Positions 11,520 to 23,468 of a stretch of DNA of 64,000 nt are shown here, piece by piece. The translations under genes and the position numbers were made by a program. Where the stretch lies: positions 34,722,930 to 34,786,929 of the forward strand of contig CM040439.1 in assembly GCA_022702705.1 (NCBI GenBank), read 5' to 3'. A model generated the notes under the pieces. It saw only the letters and a list, made by a program, of their open reading frames with translations. It searched no databases and was not told where the DNA came from. Origin of the DNA: Papilionanthe hookeriana x Papilionanthe teres (lineage: Eukaryota; Streptophyta; Magnoliopsida; Asparagales; Orchidaceae). Positions within the stretch are counted from its first letter, which is position 1. Each line of letters opens with the position of its first letter.

Positions 11520-12678
11520 ATGGCCTCCAAATTCTTAGATTCCTCTAAATCTGGAGTGTTTAACCGGAGGAAATTTGTGAGTGCGGAAGCACAACGGATC
11601 TTCAACAAGGTTTTGATAAAGAAAAGAGTTATCAAGGAACGGGGATTTGTCAATCGAGGATTAGAGAATTCCACTACGAAGATAGAAGAAACGATAGCTG
11701 CAGCTGGCACTCGGGAGATATTTTGTTACACTACGTCCGCTCGTTGTTATTCCAGTTGTAAAAGAGTTCTACTCTAACTTACATGCGATCAACAATGGGA
11801 ATGTCTACATCCGAGGAAGATGGGTGACGTTTACTCCATCAAGAGTAAATGAATTATTCTCTATAGAAAACACCCGGTATGTCACTATTCAAATTTTGTG
11901 CCTTCACGATATAATATGAATGAGATATTTCGATATTCGATCGATGAACCTAAGACCGGGAAATGCGTGAAGACGGGTATGTTAGTTTCTCTGCATCACT
12001 TTTGAATCCTGTCTCAAAGCACTGGCACTTTTTCATCTCATCTAAATTGTTACCTACTATGAGGGTAAACAAGGTTTCGAAGGAATGCGCTATATTGAAT
12101 TATTGTATTCAAAGTGGATTACCTATTGATGTTGGATCAATAATTGTTAAGTCTGCATTGGGTTTAATTGTGCATGGGCCGGTTCACTGGACTAGGACAC
12201 CCATCTACTATTTTTGCATTATGCGATCAAGTATCGGGTTTCTTATGAAGCTTGGGAAAAGGTTCTCGTTACCTTGAAGCCGCTTGATCCTACGGATATG
12301 TTCCCTACTTTAGACAATAATGAAGACATTACATTTATCTCTGATAGAGCTTCACAGAATAATCCTATAGCAAGGCCTATTTCAGATAAAACGGAGTTAC
12401 TTTTGAAGAAAATTAAAGGAATGGAGAAAGAACTGCAGAAAGTGAGAGATTCAATCGACAATATATCTGATTTATTTGATCACATCGATCGGAGGATGAA
12501 GGAACACTTTGATCATTCCGGACACCCGAAGCTAGCTTTCTTCATTTACCGAGACGAAGGGTTGGATCACCGAAGAATCTCGCTCGAATTTCCCTTCAGG
12601 CCTTTCTATAACTTATTTGTGCATCATCGTCATATCGGAAATATCGGAGAAGATGAAGATTCTAACCTCGAAGAGTAG
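11520..12678 (+). pseudogene. Accessory ORF copy A: 'putative plant transposon protein' type (decayed)
   Basis: This ORF lies downstream of pol in the Athila-like element. It begins MASKFLDSS at 11520 and is now split by frameshifts near 11745, 11900-11960 and 12225. Readable blocks are REIFCYTT, VKEFYSNLH...VYIRGRWVTFTPSRVNELF (about 11760-11860), SKHWHFFISSKLLPT...AILNYCIQSGLPIDVGSII (about 12015-12150) and a C-terminal amphipathic stretch LLKKIKGMEKELQKVRDSI with FDHIDRRMKEHFDH (about 12400-12520), which may be a coiled coil. These blocks resemble the family annotated in plants as putative plant transposon protein (Transposase_32-like), often found in Athila-group elements. The biochemical role is unknown. 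It is a diverged duplicate of the ORF at 13579-14742. Confidence 0.65.
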
Positions 12679-13071
12679 TAGTAAAGATTTCCATAGTATA
12701 TTTAGTATTGATGTTATTCGATTCGATTTAGATTTTATTATGTGTGGAGTGATGATTTGAATATCTCAAACTTAATTGAGATATGCGTCATAGTTTTGTA
12801 TCGGCATTTAGTGTGTCGTGGATTGGTTTGCGATGCCGATTAGTAGTAAGGATTGAAGTTTGAAGTTTGATTATAGAGTCTAAAATTATGTTAGTTTGTA
12901 TATCTCATGGATTTCAATATTATAGTTAATTTGTTGTGTTGTGTGAATTTGTTTGTATATAAGTAGCTAATCTTCATATTAAATTAATAAATGATGTGAT
13001 CGGAAATATAATATAAGGCAAATAAGGACGAAAATGAGTGACGAATTTCAAAAATTTTAAAATTTTGGAAT

Positions 13072-13221
13072 CTCGCCGACGGCAAGAAAAATCCCGCCGA
13101 CAGCGAGATCGATCTCGCCGACAACTGAAGAATTTCTCGCCGATAGCGGATTTTTCCCGAGAGTTTTTGGTTCCGAAAATATTAGCTCGCCGACGGCGAG
13201 AAAAATCTCGCCGACAACGAG
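13072..13221. repeat. Palindrome cluster 2 (six 15-bp units)
   Basis: Six units, several mutated, start at 13072, 13093, 13114, 13136, 13186 and 13207. Spacings are 21, 21, 22, 50 and 21. A TATA-like CATATATTT lies at 13233-13241. The cluster stands upstream of the leader and intron of the second accessory ORF. Confidence 0.88.
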
Positions 13222-13367
13222 GTCGGGAAAAACATATATTTGACCGGTCAAAAACACTATTCATCATCCCCAACCTCTCATTTTCGCAAAACCGACCTAG
13301 GCTTCGAGAGATCTTGGATTTAGAGGCGATTTCATCACTCAAAAACACCGGATTTCATCTTCTCTTG

Positions 13368-13569
13368 GTAAGTGCTTCACTCCTATGCAAAAAATTTTTG
13401 ATTTTCACTCGTGTATTTTCACCACATTGCAAATTTTGGGAAAAATCAAAATATGGAAGAAATATTCGGTGGAAATCCATGGAATTTAATTTAAATTGCT
13501 TATAAATGTTGTAGGAAGCCTTCTTATGATTATTTTTAAGTTTAGTGAAAATTTTCATGATTTTCACAG
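13368..13569 (+). other. Putative leader intron of accessory ORF B
   Basis: A strong donor (TTG|GTAAGT at 13368) and a strong acceptor (TTTTCACAG ending 13569) bound a 202-bp T-rich segment. The acceptor is 9 bases upstream of the ATG at 13579. Together with palindrome cluster 2 and the TATA-like box, this looks like a leader with its own promoter. It is a prediction from splice-site consensus only. Confidence 0.45.
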
Positions 13570-13578
13570 ATCGATCGT

Positions 13579-14742
13579 ATGGCTCCACGACAAAAACGTC
13601 GAGTAGAATTCGACGAAGAACGATTCATCAATGCACGAGCACAGACTAAATATTTTGAAAATATTCAAGGAAGAAAGTGCATTGCAGATCGGGTTTTCAA
13701 AAATCCGGGAGGAGAAGTAGAGCGGATTATTAAGGAACGAGGTTGGGAGAATTTCTGTTACGTTCAATATAGAGCAGCTGTAGAAGTGGTTAAAAAATTT
13801 TATGCCAATTTGACTGCCGCTGAAGATGCACCAAGAAAGGTACGAGGGTTTTTCGTAGAATTCAATGCCGCAAGAATTAACGCGTTCTATGAAGTTCATG
13901 ACTCGCACTTTAGCGAGTATGAAACTTTTGGAACGATGGAAGGACCACTCTGGAGGAAGTCATTAACTTTGTCACCGATGGGACCGGAGTTTGGAAAATT
14001 AAGCAGACAGGAAAGAGTGAATTTTCCTCTTTCTAAATTAAATGCGACCTCAAAGCCTCGCATTACTTTATTTGTTCTACTCGTTACCCACTTATCACCA
14101 CAGCTGAGGTAACACGAGATAGAGCAATTCGAATTTATGTATTCGTAATAACGAAGCATCAACATCGGGAGAATTATTTATCGAAACATCCCGGCCACTC
14201 CTCGAAATGAGAGTGGAGCCGGATCGGGACACCCCGGATTAATTTTTACACTCGCCAACTCTCCGGAGTTGAGGCTAGAGATAGTGAAGAATGGGTAGAA
14301 CCAATGAAACCACTCACAGTCGCCAATATTAAGAAGTATGAATCTCATGAAGGGTGGAGAGCGGGAGTAAGAAGTTATTTCACTCGACCAAGTAGAGATA
14401 TACCCTCTACTAGCCATGAACCTCCCGAGCCTACCACCCCTACCCTACAAGATCCGATGAATGAATCGACACCGCATAGAAGAAGTTTTGAGCGGCTTGG
14501 AGAAACAATGGGGAGAAGATTTGATCACTTTGATCAAAGAATTGATAATCTGGAGAGGAGACATGATTATGATAGCGAATATCTCCAGACGACATTCGGA
14601 ATACGAGATTGCATACTATGAAGCCGAACGTCGTTATAGGAGTGGTGATTTAGATGTTGTCTTTCCCGAGTGCCCCCGATATTCACAATATCATCCTCGC
14701 TTCAATCTTCTCACCTACGGATCGGTGGAGGAGATGATATAG
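13579..14742 (+). pseudogene. Accessory ORF copy B: 'putative plant transposon protein' type (decayed)
   Basis: The first reading begins MAPRQKRRVEFDEERF and is open for 177 codons (13579-14112). It continues in other frames to 14621 and 14742. Recognisable blocks are NFCYVQYRAAVEVVKKFYANL, VRGFFVEFNAARINAFYEV (about 13837-13900) and, after a frameshift near 14060, YPLITTAEVTRDRAIRIYVFV (about 14080-14150), matching the RAI-type block of copy A. The C-terminal RRFDHFDQRIDNLERRHD resembles the FDHIDRRMKEHFDH of copy A. The family is probably the Transposase_32-like plant transposon protein; its role is not established. The two copies are well diverged, so the duplication is old. It ends with TAG at 14740-14742, about 540 bp before the first polypurine tract. 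Confidence 0.68.
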
Positions 14743-15280
14743 CCTGGGACTTTGATGCTGAAGATTAGGACTTTATTTGTTTTATTTGTTTGATATTAAG
14801 TTATTTTAAAGACTTTATATATTTGTAATATTCAGTACTTTATGTTTTGAGACATTGGATGTTTGTTAGATTATTTGCTTGAATTGTTGTAGTAGTTTAG
14901 TTTTTGTTTTTGTGTTAGTTAATTACATTTGTTTTTATTTTAAATAGGATGTTAGTTTTCTTTAGTATGTTTTTATTTTATTCTGTATTGTTTTAAGTTG
15001 TAAAATTGTTAATCTGTTAGTTAAATTGTTTTTAATATGTTAGTAATTCATATGTGTAGTGTAGAGTTAATTTTAATTGTTCTAGTTAATACTTATCTTA
15101 GATTTTATCCCTGCATTTTCTTTAAATTGTTATATATATATATGGAGAATACTAACAAGACAAGGTTCAATGAAAAATGAAAAGCTCGTAAAAATTTCAA
15201 AGAAAAAGAAATACCTAAACTTCAAAGGTATGATTTATTTACTTTCCATTTTTCATTATTTAGAATAGATATAAAAATTT

Positions 15281-15295
15281 AAGTTTGGGGGGGGA
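15281..15295 (+). other. Polypurine tract 1
   Basis: AAGTTTGGGGGGGGAG is a typical plant gypsy plus-strand primer. No clear LTR start follows it; a second tract at 16132-16143 directly precedes the LTR. This suggests a partial duplication of the 3' region. Confidence 0.6.
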
Positions 15296-15692
15296 GTAAA
15301 ATACAAATTTAGTTATTAGCTTGTTCTCAATTTCTATTTTCAAATTATTATAAAATAATTTTTATAACAAAATTTTCAATTTAATTAATATGAATTATTT
15401 TATTTAATTATTATAAAAGGTTAAATGAATTATTTCTAGTGCTTTAATTAATTAAATAGAATAAAATATTTGGTTAAAGGGAATAAGAATATAGTAAACT
15501 ATTTTTAGTAAGGAAAACTATATTCTAAAATTAAAATTCTTAAGTATTCAAGTGAAAAAGAAAAGATTGAAAATCAATAAAGTAAAAACTATGAAGTATA
15601 TATAAGCAAAGAAATATTCCTAAGTTTCAAATTTAGGAAGATGAAAATGAAGTTCAAAATTATTAACGAGCTCTCCAGATACGGTAATCCTC

Positions 15693-15743
15693 AAAAGAAA
15701 AAGAAAAGAAAAAGAAAAAGAAAAAGAAAAAGAAAAAGAAAAA
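15693..15743. repeat. (AAAAAG)n purine microsatellite
   Basis: This is a run of AAAAAG units (with one or two AAAAG units) in the 3' non-coding region of the Athila-like element. Confidence 0.9.
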
Positions 15744-16131
15744 TGAGGAGAAGCTTCGAGGAGATGCCTTATCAAAAATCGGCTTCATTTGAATTAACCT
15801 AAAGGGAAAAACTTAGATATTTCCAAACTTATATTTATGGATTAGAATTTTACCTAATAGTGTTTTCTTGAATTTCTTATCATATGAATATCTTAAGTTG
15901 TTATTCTTTTAAATATAGTCATTCCCGAAATGAATAGTAAGCTAGAAATCTTAGACTCGATAACTAAATAATTTATTTCTATAAGATTAATTAAATTACA
16001 TGAATTATTTTTATTTAACTTTATTATGATATTAATTAATCTAATTCATAGTTTATTTAAATTGAAAAATCTTATTATAGAAATCATTATTTTTATGTAG
16101 TACTAAAATTACTTGAGGACATGTAATAAGT

Positions 16132-16143
16132 AAGTTTGGGGGA
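16132..16143 (+). other. Polypurine tract 2, at the LTR start
   Basis: AAGTTTGGGGGA followed by TTT and then TGATCACTG, the presumed LTR 5' end at 16147. Its position and composition fit the plus-strand primer of a gypsy element. Confidence 0.65.
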
Positions 16144-16324
16144 TTTTGATCACTGAAAAATTTATTAAGAAATTCATACCTATTTTTTGATGAAATTGCA
16201 CTTTAAAGAAGGGTATTTTCTTTATTTTATTGCAGGAATGGAGAATTTAGGTGATAAAGGCAAAAATCATAAAAAGGAGCGGATTTGGAGCAAAAATGAA
16301 GAAAATAATGCAATTTAGGCCTGA

Positions 16325-16498
16325 GTCGCCGACGGCGAGATCGAGCCCGCCGACGGCGAGGTTACGAGGAGACATTTCTGAAGGATTTATAACTGTCTCG
16401 CTGACAGCGAGCCCGAGCCCGCCGACAGCGAGATAGTGCGGTTTGAAGATCTTCTAGAAGCCTCGCCGACAGCGAGGTAGTTTGTCGCCGACGGCGAG
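16325..16498. repeat. Palindrome cluster 3 (six 15-bp units) in the LTR upstream region
   Basis: Units start at 16325, 16346, 16397, 16418, 16462 and 16484, giving pair spacings of 21, 21 and 22 bp and gaps of 51 and 44 bp. The layout matches cluster 1. It ends 83 bp upstream of the TATA box, which is where promoter-proximal control sites would lie. Confidence 0.9.
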
Positions 16499-16580
16499 CT
16501 AGTTCAAATGGCACAGATACATTGAACCTGGACACTTTTTGAAGAGATGCTTACACACCTCTTGGACCTTTGCTTACCTC

Positions 16581-16588
16581 TATATATA
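16581..16588 (+). promoter_or_regulatory. LTR TATA box
   Basis: TATATATA within CTCTATATATAGAGG, in the expected place for an LTR promoter. Transcription would start roughly 30 bases downstream. Confidence 0.65.
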
Positions 16589-17710
16589 GAGGCCGAAATT
16601 CAGTCTCTAAGGTGTTAATTTTTGTGCAGTTGTGTGTCTTGTGTGTGTTCTAAGGGTGTTATTTTTTAGTCTTTAGTGAGTTTAGTGAGTAATTAGTGAG
16701 TCGTGTTGTACTGGAAGGAAGAGTCAAAGGAACTACGAGGAGTCTGTTTGGGGATAAATCAAGATAAGTATTTGTATTTATTATTTTTAACTTTAAATGA
16801 AATCCATGCTTAGTTTAGTTCCCATGCATTCTGAGTAGTTTATTTAGTCTTTCTCCTAGTTTATGAAATTAAGTGACTTGATGAAATTAAAATAGAGATA
16901 CTTTTATATATATTAATAAATTGTGATAATTTTTACTTAAAACTTAATTTAGTTTTCAAACTGGCCATTTGATTTGTTAAAATGTGTTGATTTACAACTA
17001 TAGTAAAAATTACATCTGATATTCGGGGAATTCAAAAGCCTTGGAAGGAAGGTGCAAATAAATAGGGAAATAATATCACTAGGCGTAGAATTGAGCATTT
17101 TAGTGTGACAGACTAAAATATTCAATTCGGTCCTATTGTTTGAGAGCTGAAGTGTAGATGTTAGCCCTCAGGCGAGGGGAACGTGGGAGCTCTGAAGTGG
17201 CAGTCGGTATCCTCCCAACTTAGCCATGATTCGGTAATCAAACATAGGATTAGTCAATATTCTTTACACTGGACCAAAGGGTAAAGAATAGGAATGCTCC
17301 TATTTGTCACAAAACCTTAAAATTATCTATTTAAATTCATCAATCACTTAAATTTCTAAACAAGGGAAAGATACTTTCTCTAAATAGTTAAGACTTATTT
17401 AGTTTAATTTCCTGCACTTTTAAATATGTATTAATTCTCTACTTAGTTAAAGTTACCCGATTAGAATACTTAGTTTACTTTATTGCGCTTAAATTTAGAA
17501 TTCCAAATTTTCGTATACTAGTTTTATTATTATTATTATTATTATTATTTTAAAATTAGTTGTTATTTAATTTTCTCTTTCCTCGTGGGATCGATAACCA
17601 GGACTCCACTAGAGCCATGTATTACTTCGATACGATACGTATACTTACGTAAGCATCCACAACATAAATAATTACAAATTCTATACATATAATATAGCGG
17701 GGTCAAGTTT

Positions 17711-17723
17711 TTGGCGTCGTTGC
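17711..17723 (+). other. Primer-binding site after the Athila-like LTR
   Basis: TTGGCGTCGTTGC is a one-base variant of the plant gypsy primer-binding motif TTGGCGCCGTTGC, five bases after the LTR end. It shows that another internal region once began here; that region is lost after about 17755. Confidence 0.65.
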
Positions 17724-17759
17724 AATTAAATTAAAAATATCATAATATAAAATTGTGGG

Positions 17760-20700
17760 TCAGCATCCATGACCAAATTTCCAATAAATACCCCTAAATA
17801 CCCTCCAAATACCCTAAATGCCCTTTTAGCCCAAAAATTCCAAAAAATTCCCAAAAAAATTCCAGAAAATCCCAAATATTCCCAATTTCATTTTTTTCAA
17901 CTACACCATAGGCCAATTTTATCAATTTAGCCCACTTTTACCAAAATCCCTAATTTGACCTTTTTTTTTAACCTAAGTGAGCCCAATGTCAAACCAAATC
18001 ACTCCAATTGACCTCAATTCTGATCCAATTCAATCCTAAACTTCAATTCAATATCCCCAATCTCAATTTAAACCAAATCCAACCCCAATTTGATTAACAT
18101 TTGGATCCAATTTCAATTTGGAGCTTAAGGCCCAATTTTGGCCCATGACCTAAACTTAGCCCAAACCAACCCTACTCAACTCCAATTAGCCCCAAATCTT
18201 CTCTAAAACCTTCCTAACACTTCCACAAACAAAACACTAACTTGATTTGCCCCAAAGTTGAACCCAAACTCCACCTAAACTTAACCCAAAGCCAAAATCT
18301 CCTAAATTGGCCTAAATCAATCATGACCAAATAGGCCAAAATCCCAAAATCAAAGCCCTACCAAAATTGAAAACTCTTTGTTACACCCCCATAAACATTT
18401 CTAAACATTAATTTTACATCAAACCCAAAGTTAACCCAACCTTAACTCAAGTTAGCCCAATTTGGCCCATTTTTGACCCCATCACTAAAATACCCAAATT
18501 AAACCCAATTCAACTCAAAATCACCCCAAACTTGTTCCAAATCACTCATGACGCATCCCTAAACTAAACACAACATTTATTTGACATAATATTTCACAAA
18601 ATTTTCATCCGAAATTTGTTTTAAAATTTAAAAAGCCCACTTCCATGAAGCCTTTAAAAGCCCATTTTCATTAAATCTAAAAAAGCCCAAAATTGGCTCT
18701 AAAGCCTATATGACACTCTTCTTCATCATGCATTCAATTAAAATCATTCCCTAAGTTCCAATTCCATCATCAAATAAATCTAAATCAAGCCTCATGCCAA
18801 AATACCCCTAAAATTCGAAAATCCCAAAATCCCTTTCTCATGCAAGTGAGTCAAGCCATTCCTAAGCCATGAGCAAGCCTTGGAGCCATGCATAAGCCAC
18901 ATGAGAGCCATGAGAATCTTAGGATTGTCAACGCCCCATAAGTAGAAAAATGAGGAGGGCCTTTAAGCACTTCTTAAAAGTCATTAACCATTCCCATGTC
19001 TCCCCTAACCCATGCTTAAGCCTAATTGTACTTGGATTGTGACTTGACCCCACTAATCAAGGTGATCCAAATGACTTTCTCTTCAGCCCAAACTATGCCT
19101 TGGGGAGTTGCACCTAGCCTAATCCATGCGTTGGACCAAATCAAGCCAAAATGAATTCTCCCTCATTCCATTTAAATCAAATCCTTTACACATGTCCAAA
19201 GCCAATTGAACTCACCAAACTCAAGCCCTGACCTCCCTGACCCTGAAGGTGACCCATGCCTAGCCGGCCAGCCACCACAGCTGCCGGAAAACTCCATGGC
19301 CGAGAGCTCCATGTGAGCCAAAATTTTGACTTCTTTCTTCCTGAGATGTCCCATGCCTAATGGACACAATGGTTGTTCTTCTCTTGAGCTAGGCAGCAAA
19401 TCCCAACCCTCAATTGCCCCTGGGAAGTCCTCCAGCCATGGCTATTTAAACACCACCACCTCTTGTCCAAAGAAGGTGCTGAACCAAAACTTAACAAAAC
19501 TCTGCCAAAATCATTCCAGACCCCTCTCCACACATAGAGCACTTGATCCCCATTGAAATCCAGCCCCAATTTCTCCTAGCTGAGCTCAATTTCTGAGTTC
19601 AATTTCAAGCCCAAAATCAGGACACTTCTCCACAGTGAATCAAACTCCAAATTGAGCAGTCCTACACCTTCACCAGACCAAGAGAAGAAGTTCCCCAGCA
19701 AAAGCCCCCTCACCAGGCCAGCCATTCCTTCTATCGGCCAAGTTTTGAAATCGGGTTTGAACGAAGTCTGGTCTAGACCTTTTACCAGGACCAGAGGCTT
19801 CAACCCTAGGCTCCTCCAGCTCCAACGAACGTGTCGAGCACATTCAGTCGAGGCTTCACCTCCTGAACCAAGGTATGGAAACTCCTCTTCCCCGAGAGCT
19901 TCCAGCGATTCTCCATTTTATTTGAGTCGATTTCAATGCATGTTAGCCATATAGATGCATTCATCTGGTCGAGACGAATCCATAGAGCCTAAGAACGTTT
20001 AATTTAGTTAAGTATCGAGTGAGATATTAGGGTTAGAAGGTGGACGGCTCACGGGACACACTAGTCGTAGACGATGACCAGGAACCGTCGGATCGCGCGT
20101 GTATTGGGTGGACGGTCCAGATCGCACCGGATGGGGAGAGGGGACGAGACCGCGGGCTGCATGGCATCCCAGTCAGATGGCTGCATCGAATCATAAAGCG
20201 CTGTGTGGGACTTCGGAGCTACCGAGGATGAGTCGGCGCCGCGTTGGATAAGTAGAAAATTAGGGATTTTCTATATTTATTAAATACCCAGAACTTCAAA
20301 AATTCATATCTTTGTGTAGAAAAATCACAAAAATAAAAGAAAAATACCCTCTTGTTCAGTGAACAGGGGAGAATAATGTGAAAAAATAATTAAGTTATTT
20401 TGATGAGTATTTTATTTTTAATTAATTATTTACTGATTTCAGTATTTTAATTCTCCATGCATATATACAATTCACCATGGCATGAGACCATAGGACTTTT
20501 GTAGCCTATATCATTGGGAACATTCTCTGAATTTTCCAAGGCCAGAGGCCATCTCTATGGCAAGTTATTGATTTTTCAAATTTATGTGTCTGTTTTGCGA
20601 TTTTAATTCTAATAATTAGCATGTTGTGCAATAAAATCTAGGAAAATTAGGGGAAGTACCTTATGACCAGAGAACCATAGGATAATTATGATTTGGTTTA

Positions 20701-23468
20701 GATCACTCAAATGAACTATAATTTGGTTAGGACCTTATAACCAAGATGAAATTAATTAGGAATAACCACTCATCAAAATGACTTGAAATCAATTCTCCAC
20801 TGATCTTTAGGGTCAGAGGAACCTCACATAAAAGTTTGGAGTCAAATGGAAATGATTTAACTCACTAAATGGATTAATTAAGTCACATGGTTGTTTTCAA
20901 ACTTTAAAAATTCATAATACCCAAAATATGTTTCAAAAATTCACTAATTGGTTTTGGGACTTCTCTGGTATCAAAGGAGTCTAAGAAAATTAAAATTGGA
21001 ATTTTTCTAAAATTTTCATTTTTAACTCATTTTTTAATATTTTAATAATTAAAAAATTATAAAAATAAAAAAAATATTAAAAATCACAAAAATGTCATAT
21101 TTTACCTCCTAATCACTTAAGAACAAACGAAATATTTTTCCAAATTCTCTAGGTTAAGATATTGAATTTTAAAGGTTTAAGACAATTTTTAATATTAAAA
21201 AATAGATTTTTCCAACATTTTCACCAAATTAATTCTAATAAATCAAAGAAAAAATTAGAAAATTATAAAATTTGTTTCTCTGACTTCCTTGAGGTCAGAG
21301 AGAGTTAATAAAAATATAAAATCCATTTTTAAACTTTAAATTTATTTTATAATTAAATAATTCTCTAAAAATTAAAATAATTATAATAAATAAAATATAA
21401 TTCAAAAAATCACCAAAATTAGTCCAAGTAGTCATCTGGTCAGCAGGAACATCCCATAATTTTTCTAAGGATAGAAACCTTACCTTGGTTATGTTGTTGA
21501 ATTTTCATTGAAAATCCTTATTTTTCACGAACATAATTATATAAATTAAATTAAATTCAGAAAAATCACATTTTCTCCTCTAATGTCTTAATTGACATGT
21601 GAGTGAAGTGACATAAAAATTTTAAGTTCATTTGAGCTCAATCTAGTGAGTTATGAAATGAACATGCTTAAAAGGGCATAAAGGTAATTAAATGATTTTT
21701 ACCCTAATTAACATTTAGGTTTAATTAAAGGGAGGGTAAAATATCTGATTTTAATTCTTTCTTGGGTGATTGAAACTTGGGAAATTAAAGGGTAGAAACC
21801 CATTAATCATCTTGAAAATATTTAAAGTAAACCTTAATTAATTAAATAATTTGAATTTTGGAAGAATAAATTAAAATTTGATTTATTAAGGTTAGGGATA
21901 TGATTTAAGAAGATATCAATTCTTTAATCTAAAATCCATAAATGAATCACTTTAATAATATTCAACTCTTAATCAAACTCAAAAATGATAATTGAAATTA
22001 ATAATTAAATAATTAAAAGGAAAATAAACCTTAATTAAATTAAAAGCTTAAAACATTAATTTAATAAGTAAATTAAAATCAATTCAAAATATTAATTTCA
22101 AAATCACTTGAAAGCAAACCTAAAAAAAATTTGAATCATTAAAATCAATCTCAAACCAATTAAAGGTTTACCTGAAATATTGCAATTAAATTAAATTAAA
22201 ATTAAATCGTTAAAATTTAATCAAATTGAATAATCTAAACACCTTTTTCAATCCAAGTAGATTTAAAACATTAACAATCAATTTTAAAAAAACATAAAGA
22301 TGTAATGAATTAAAATAACTTGAACACTATTCAAAACTTAAAATTATTAATCTAAATTTTCTAACTAAATTAAATCATCTTAAATCATCGATTCAATCGG
22401 AATGGTTAAATTCTTTAACAAACTAATTTGCCCCTAAAGGTTTTCATTATTATAACTCCTAAATAGAGTATTAAGTGAAATGTCGTCTTACTCATGGGAT
22501 AATCAAACATCCTAGTTCACTGAGCAAGAAACAAAATTTAACTGAAACCTTGGATGATCAATTCATCTGTACGATAAAATTCATTTGGACTCGAAATAAT
22601 CCCAGAAGTATTGAAAAGATGTTTAGGACCCGTCCTAAACACTTCCTCAATGTGATGGGATATTTTAGAAAAACAATTGAACTTAATTGTTCTTTGATGA
22701 AGAAAATCATCCATAAAACACAAGAACCTAGACGTCATAGGAATTGACTAGCAATAGGATTAGGATTTTGGTAGATAACCAAAACCTTACCTTAGCTTTA
22801 CCTAGGTATTTGTTGCAAAAGTATTTAAATGCTCTGACATGTGTTTTAAGTATAGCTTGGAATGACGAGAAGACCCTCCAGGTACGCTTTTATTTTATTA
22901 CAATTTATTGTATTGCAATTTATTTACATGTACTGTACTTTACTTTTCTTGCATGTTAGACAAGAATGTCACCTTGCATGAAAACTGAAACTTTTAGGAT
23001 AGCCACAAAATTGAAACCAAAAACTAAATTAAAAGTTACCACAAGATAAAATCTACCGCCACAACATTCAAAATATAAAACCACTCAAAATTTAATCACA
23101 AACAGAACAACAAAACTACAACTACAACTAAATTAAAACGTCTCGTTGAATGATCGGGAATACCTTGGATGATGTAACCCACGTGTTGCTAACGGGATTT
23201 CTCAATGTCTAAATGAAAGTGTGGAACTCATTCAGTTGAGTTTAGCAAATTCATTTGCCTAAGTGAATCCGATGAAAATAACGGTGCTGGGATGACGGAA
23301 CCGTGGGATTTTAATCGGTTCTGTTTAATCAACTTTAAGATTTGTTTTAATTAAAACACTAAAGACATTTAGACTTTAAGATTTCTCTAAACCAAAACAC
23401 TTCTCTCATCTTTTGATTTTCACCTTCTAAAACTAAACCTCTGCAACGACAAGGAGCCTGGAGCAGAG
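17760..23468 (+). mobile_element. Giant LTR, upstream copy (both ends truncated)
   Basis: This 5.7-kb stretch is the reverse complement of much of the solo LTR 2906-10371. For example, 17775-17960 matches 9480-9690 and 20040-20240 matches 7180-7400. It lacks roughly the first 0.7 kb and the last 0.95 kb of the LTR. Bases 20009-23468 are also repeated at 26924-30369. On its right it ends abruptly in integrase sequence at about 23468, with GAGCAGAG-like microhomology. Read on the plus strand it is the 5' LTR of the element whose remnant lies at 23469-26925. It contains no credible gene; the short open frames in it are not conserved between copies. Confidence 0.8.
19443..19450 (+). promoter_or_regulatory. 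Putative TATA box of the giant LTR
   Basis: TATTTAAA in CCATGGCTATTTAAACACC. The same box in the same relative orientation is seen in the LTRs at 2906-10371 and 58610-62646, so it is a conserved promoter candidate that fixes plus as the sense strand here. Confidence 0.5.

Larger units (their letters stand above)
16147..17705 (+). mobile_element. Athila-like LTR (about 1.56 kb)
   Basis: The unit runs from TGATCACTG after a polypurine tract to ...GGGGTCA just before a primer-binding site. It contains palindrome cluster 3, a TATA box (TATATATA at 16581-16588), and the GTGGGATCGATA...GACTCCACTAGAG block near 17590-17615 that recurs in a decayed minus-strand LTR near 39060-39120. A (TTA)n run lies at 17522-17549. 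Upstream sequence is the 3' region of the Athila-like element, yet downstream there is a primer-binding site as for a 5' LTR. The LTR therefore appears to be shared by two tandem internal regions. Ends are inferred from motifs, because no second copy lies in the window. Confidence 0.65.

Noticed and set aside
16251..16436. Short SPTAR-repeat protein over palindrome cluster 3
   Set aside because: Unit spacings of 22, 44 and 51 do not keep one frame, and clusters 1 and 2 are read differently, so coding is unlikely.
11214..16498. CRISPR-like reading of the repeated 15-bp palindromes
   Set aside because: Plant nuclear DNA, short units, unequal spacers and no cas genes; the units are promoter-proximal repeats of a retrotransposon.
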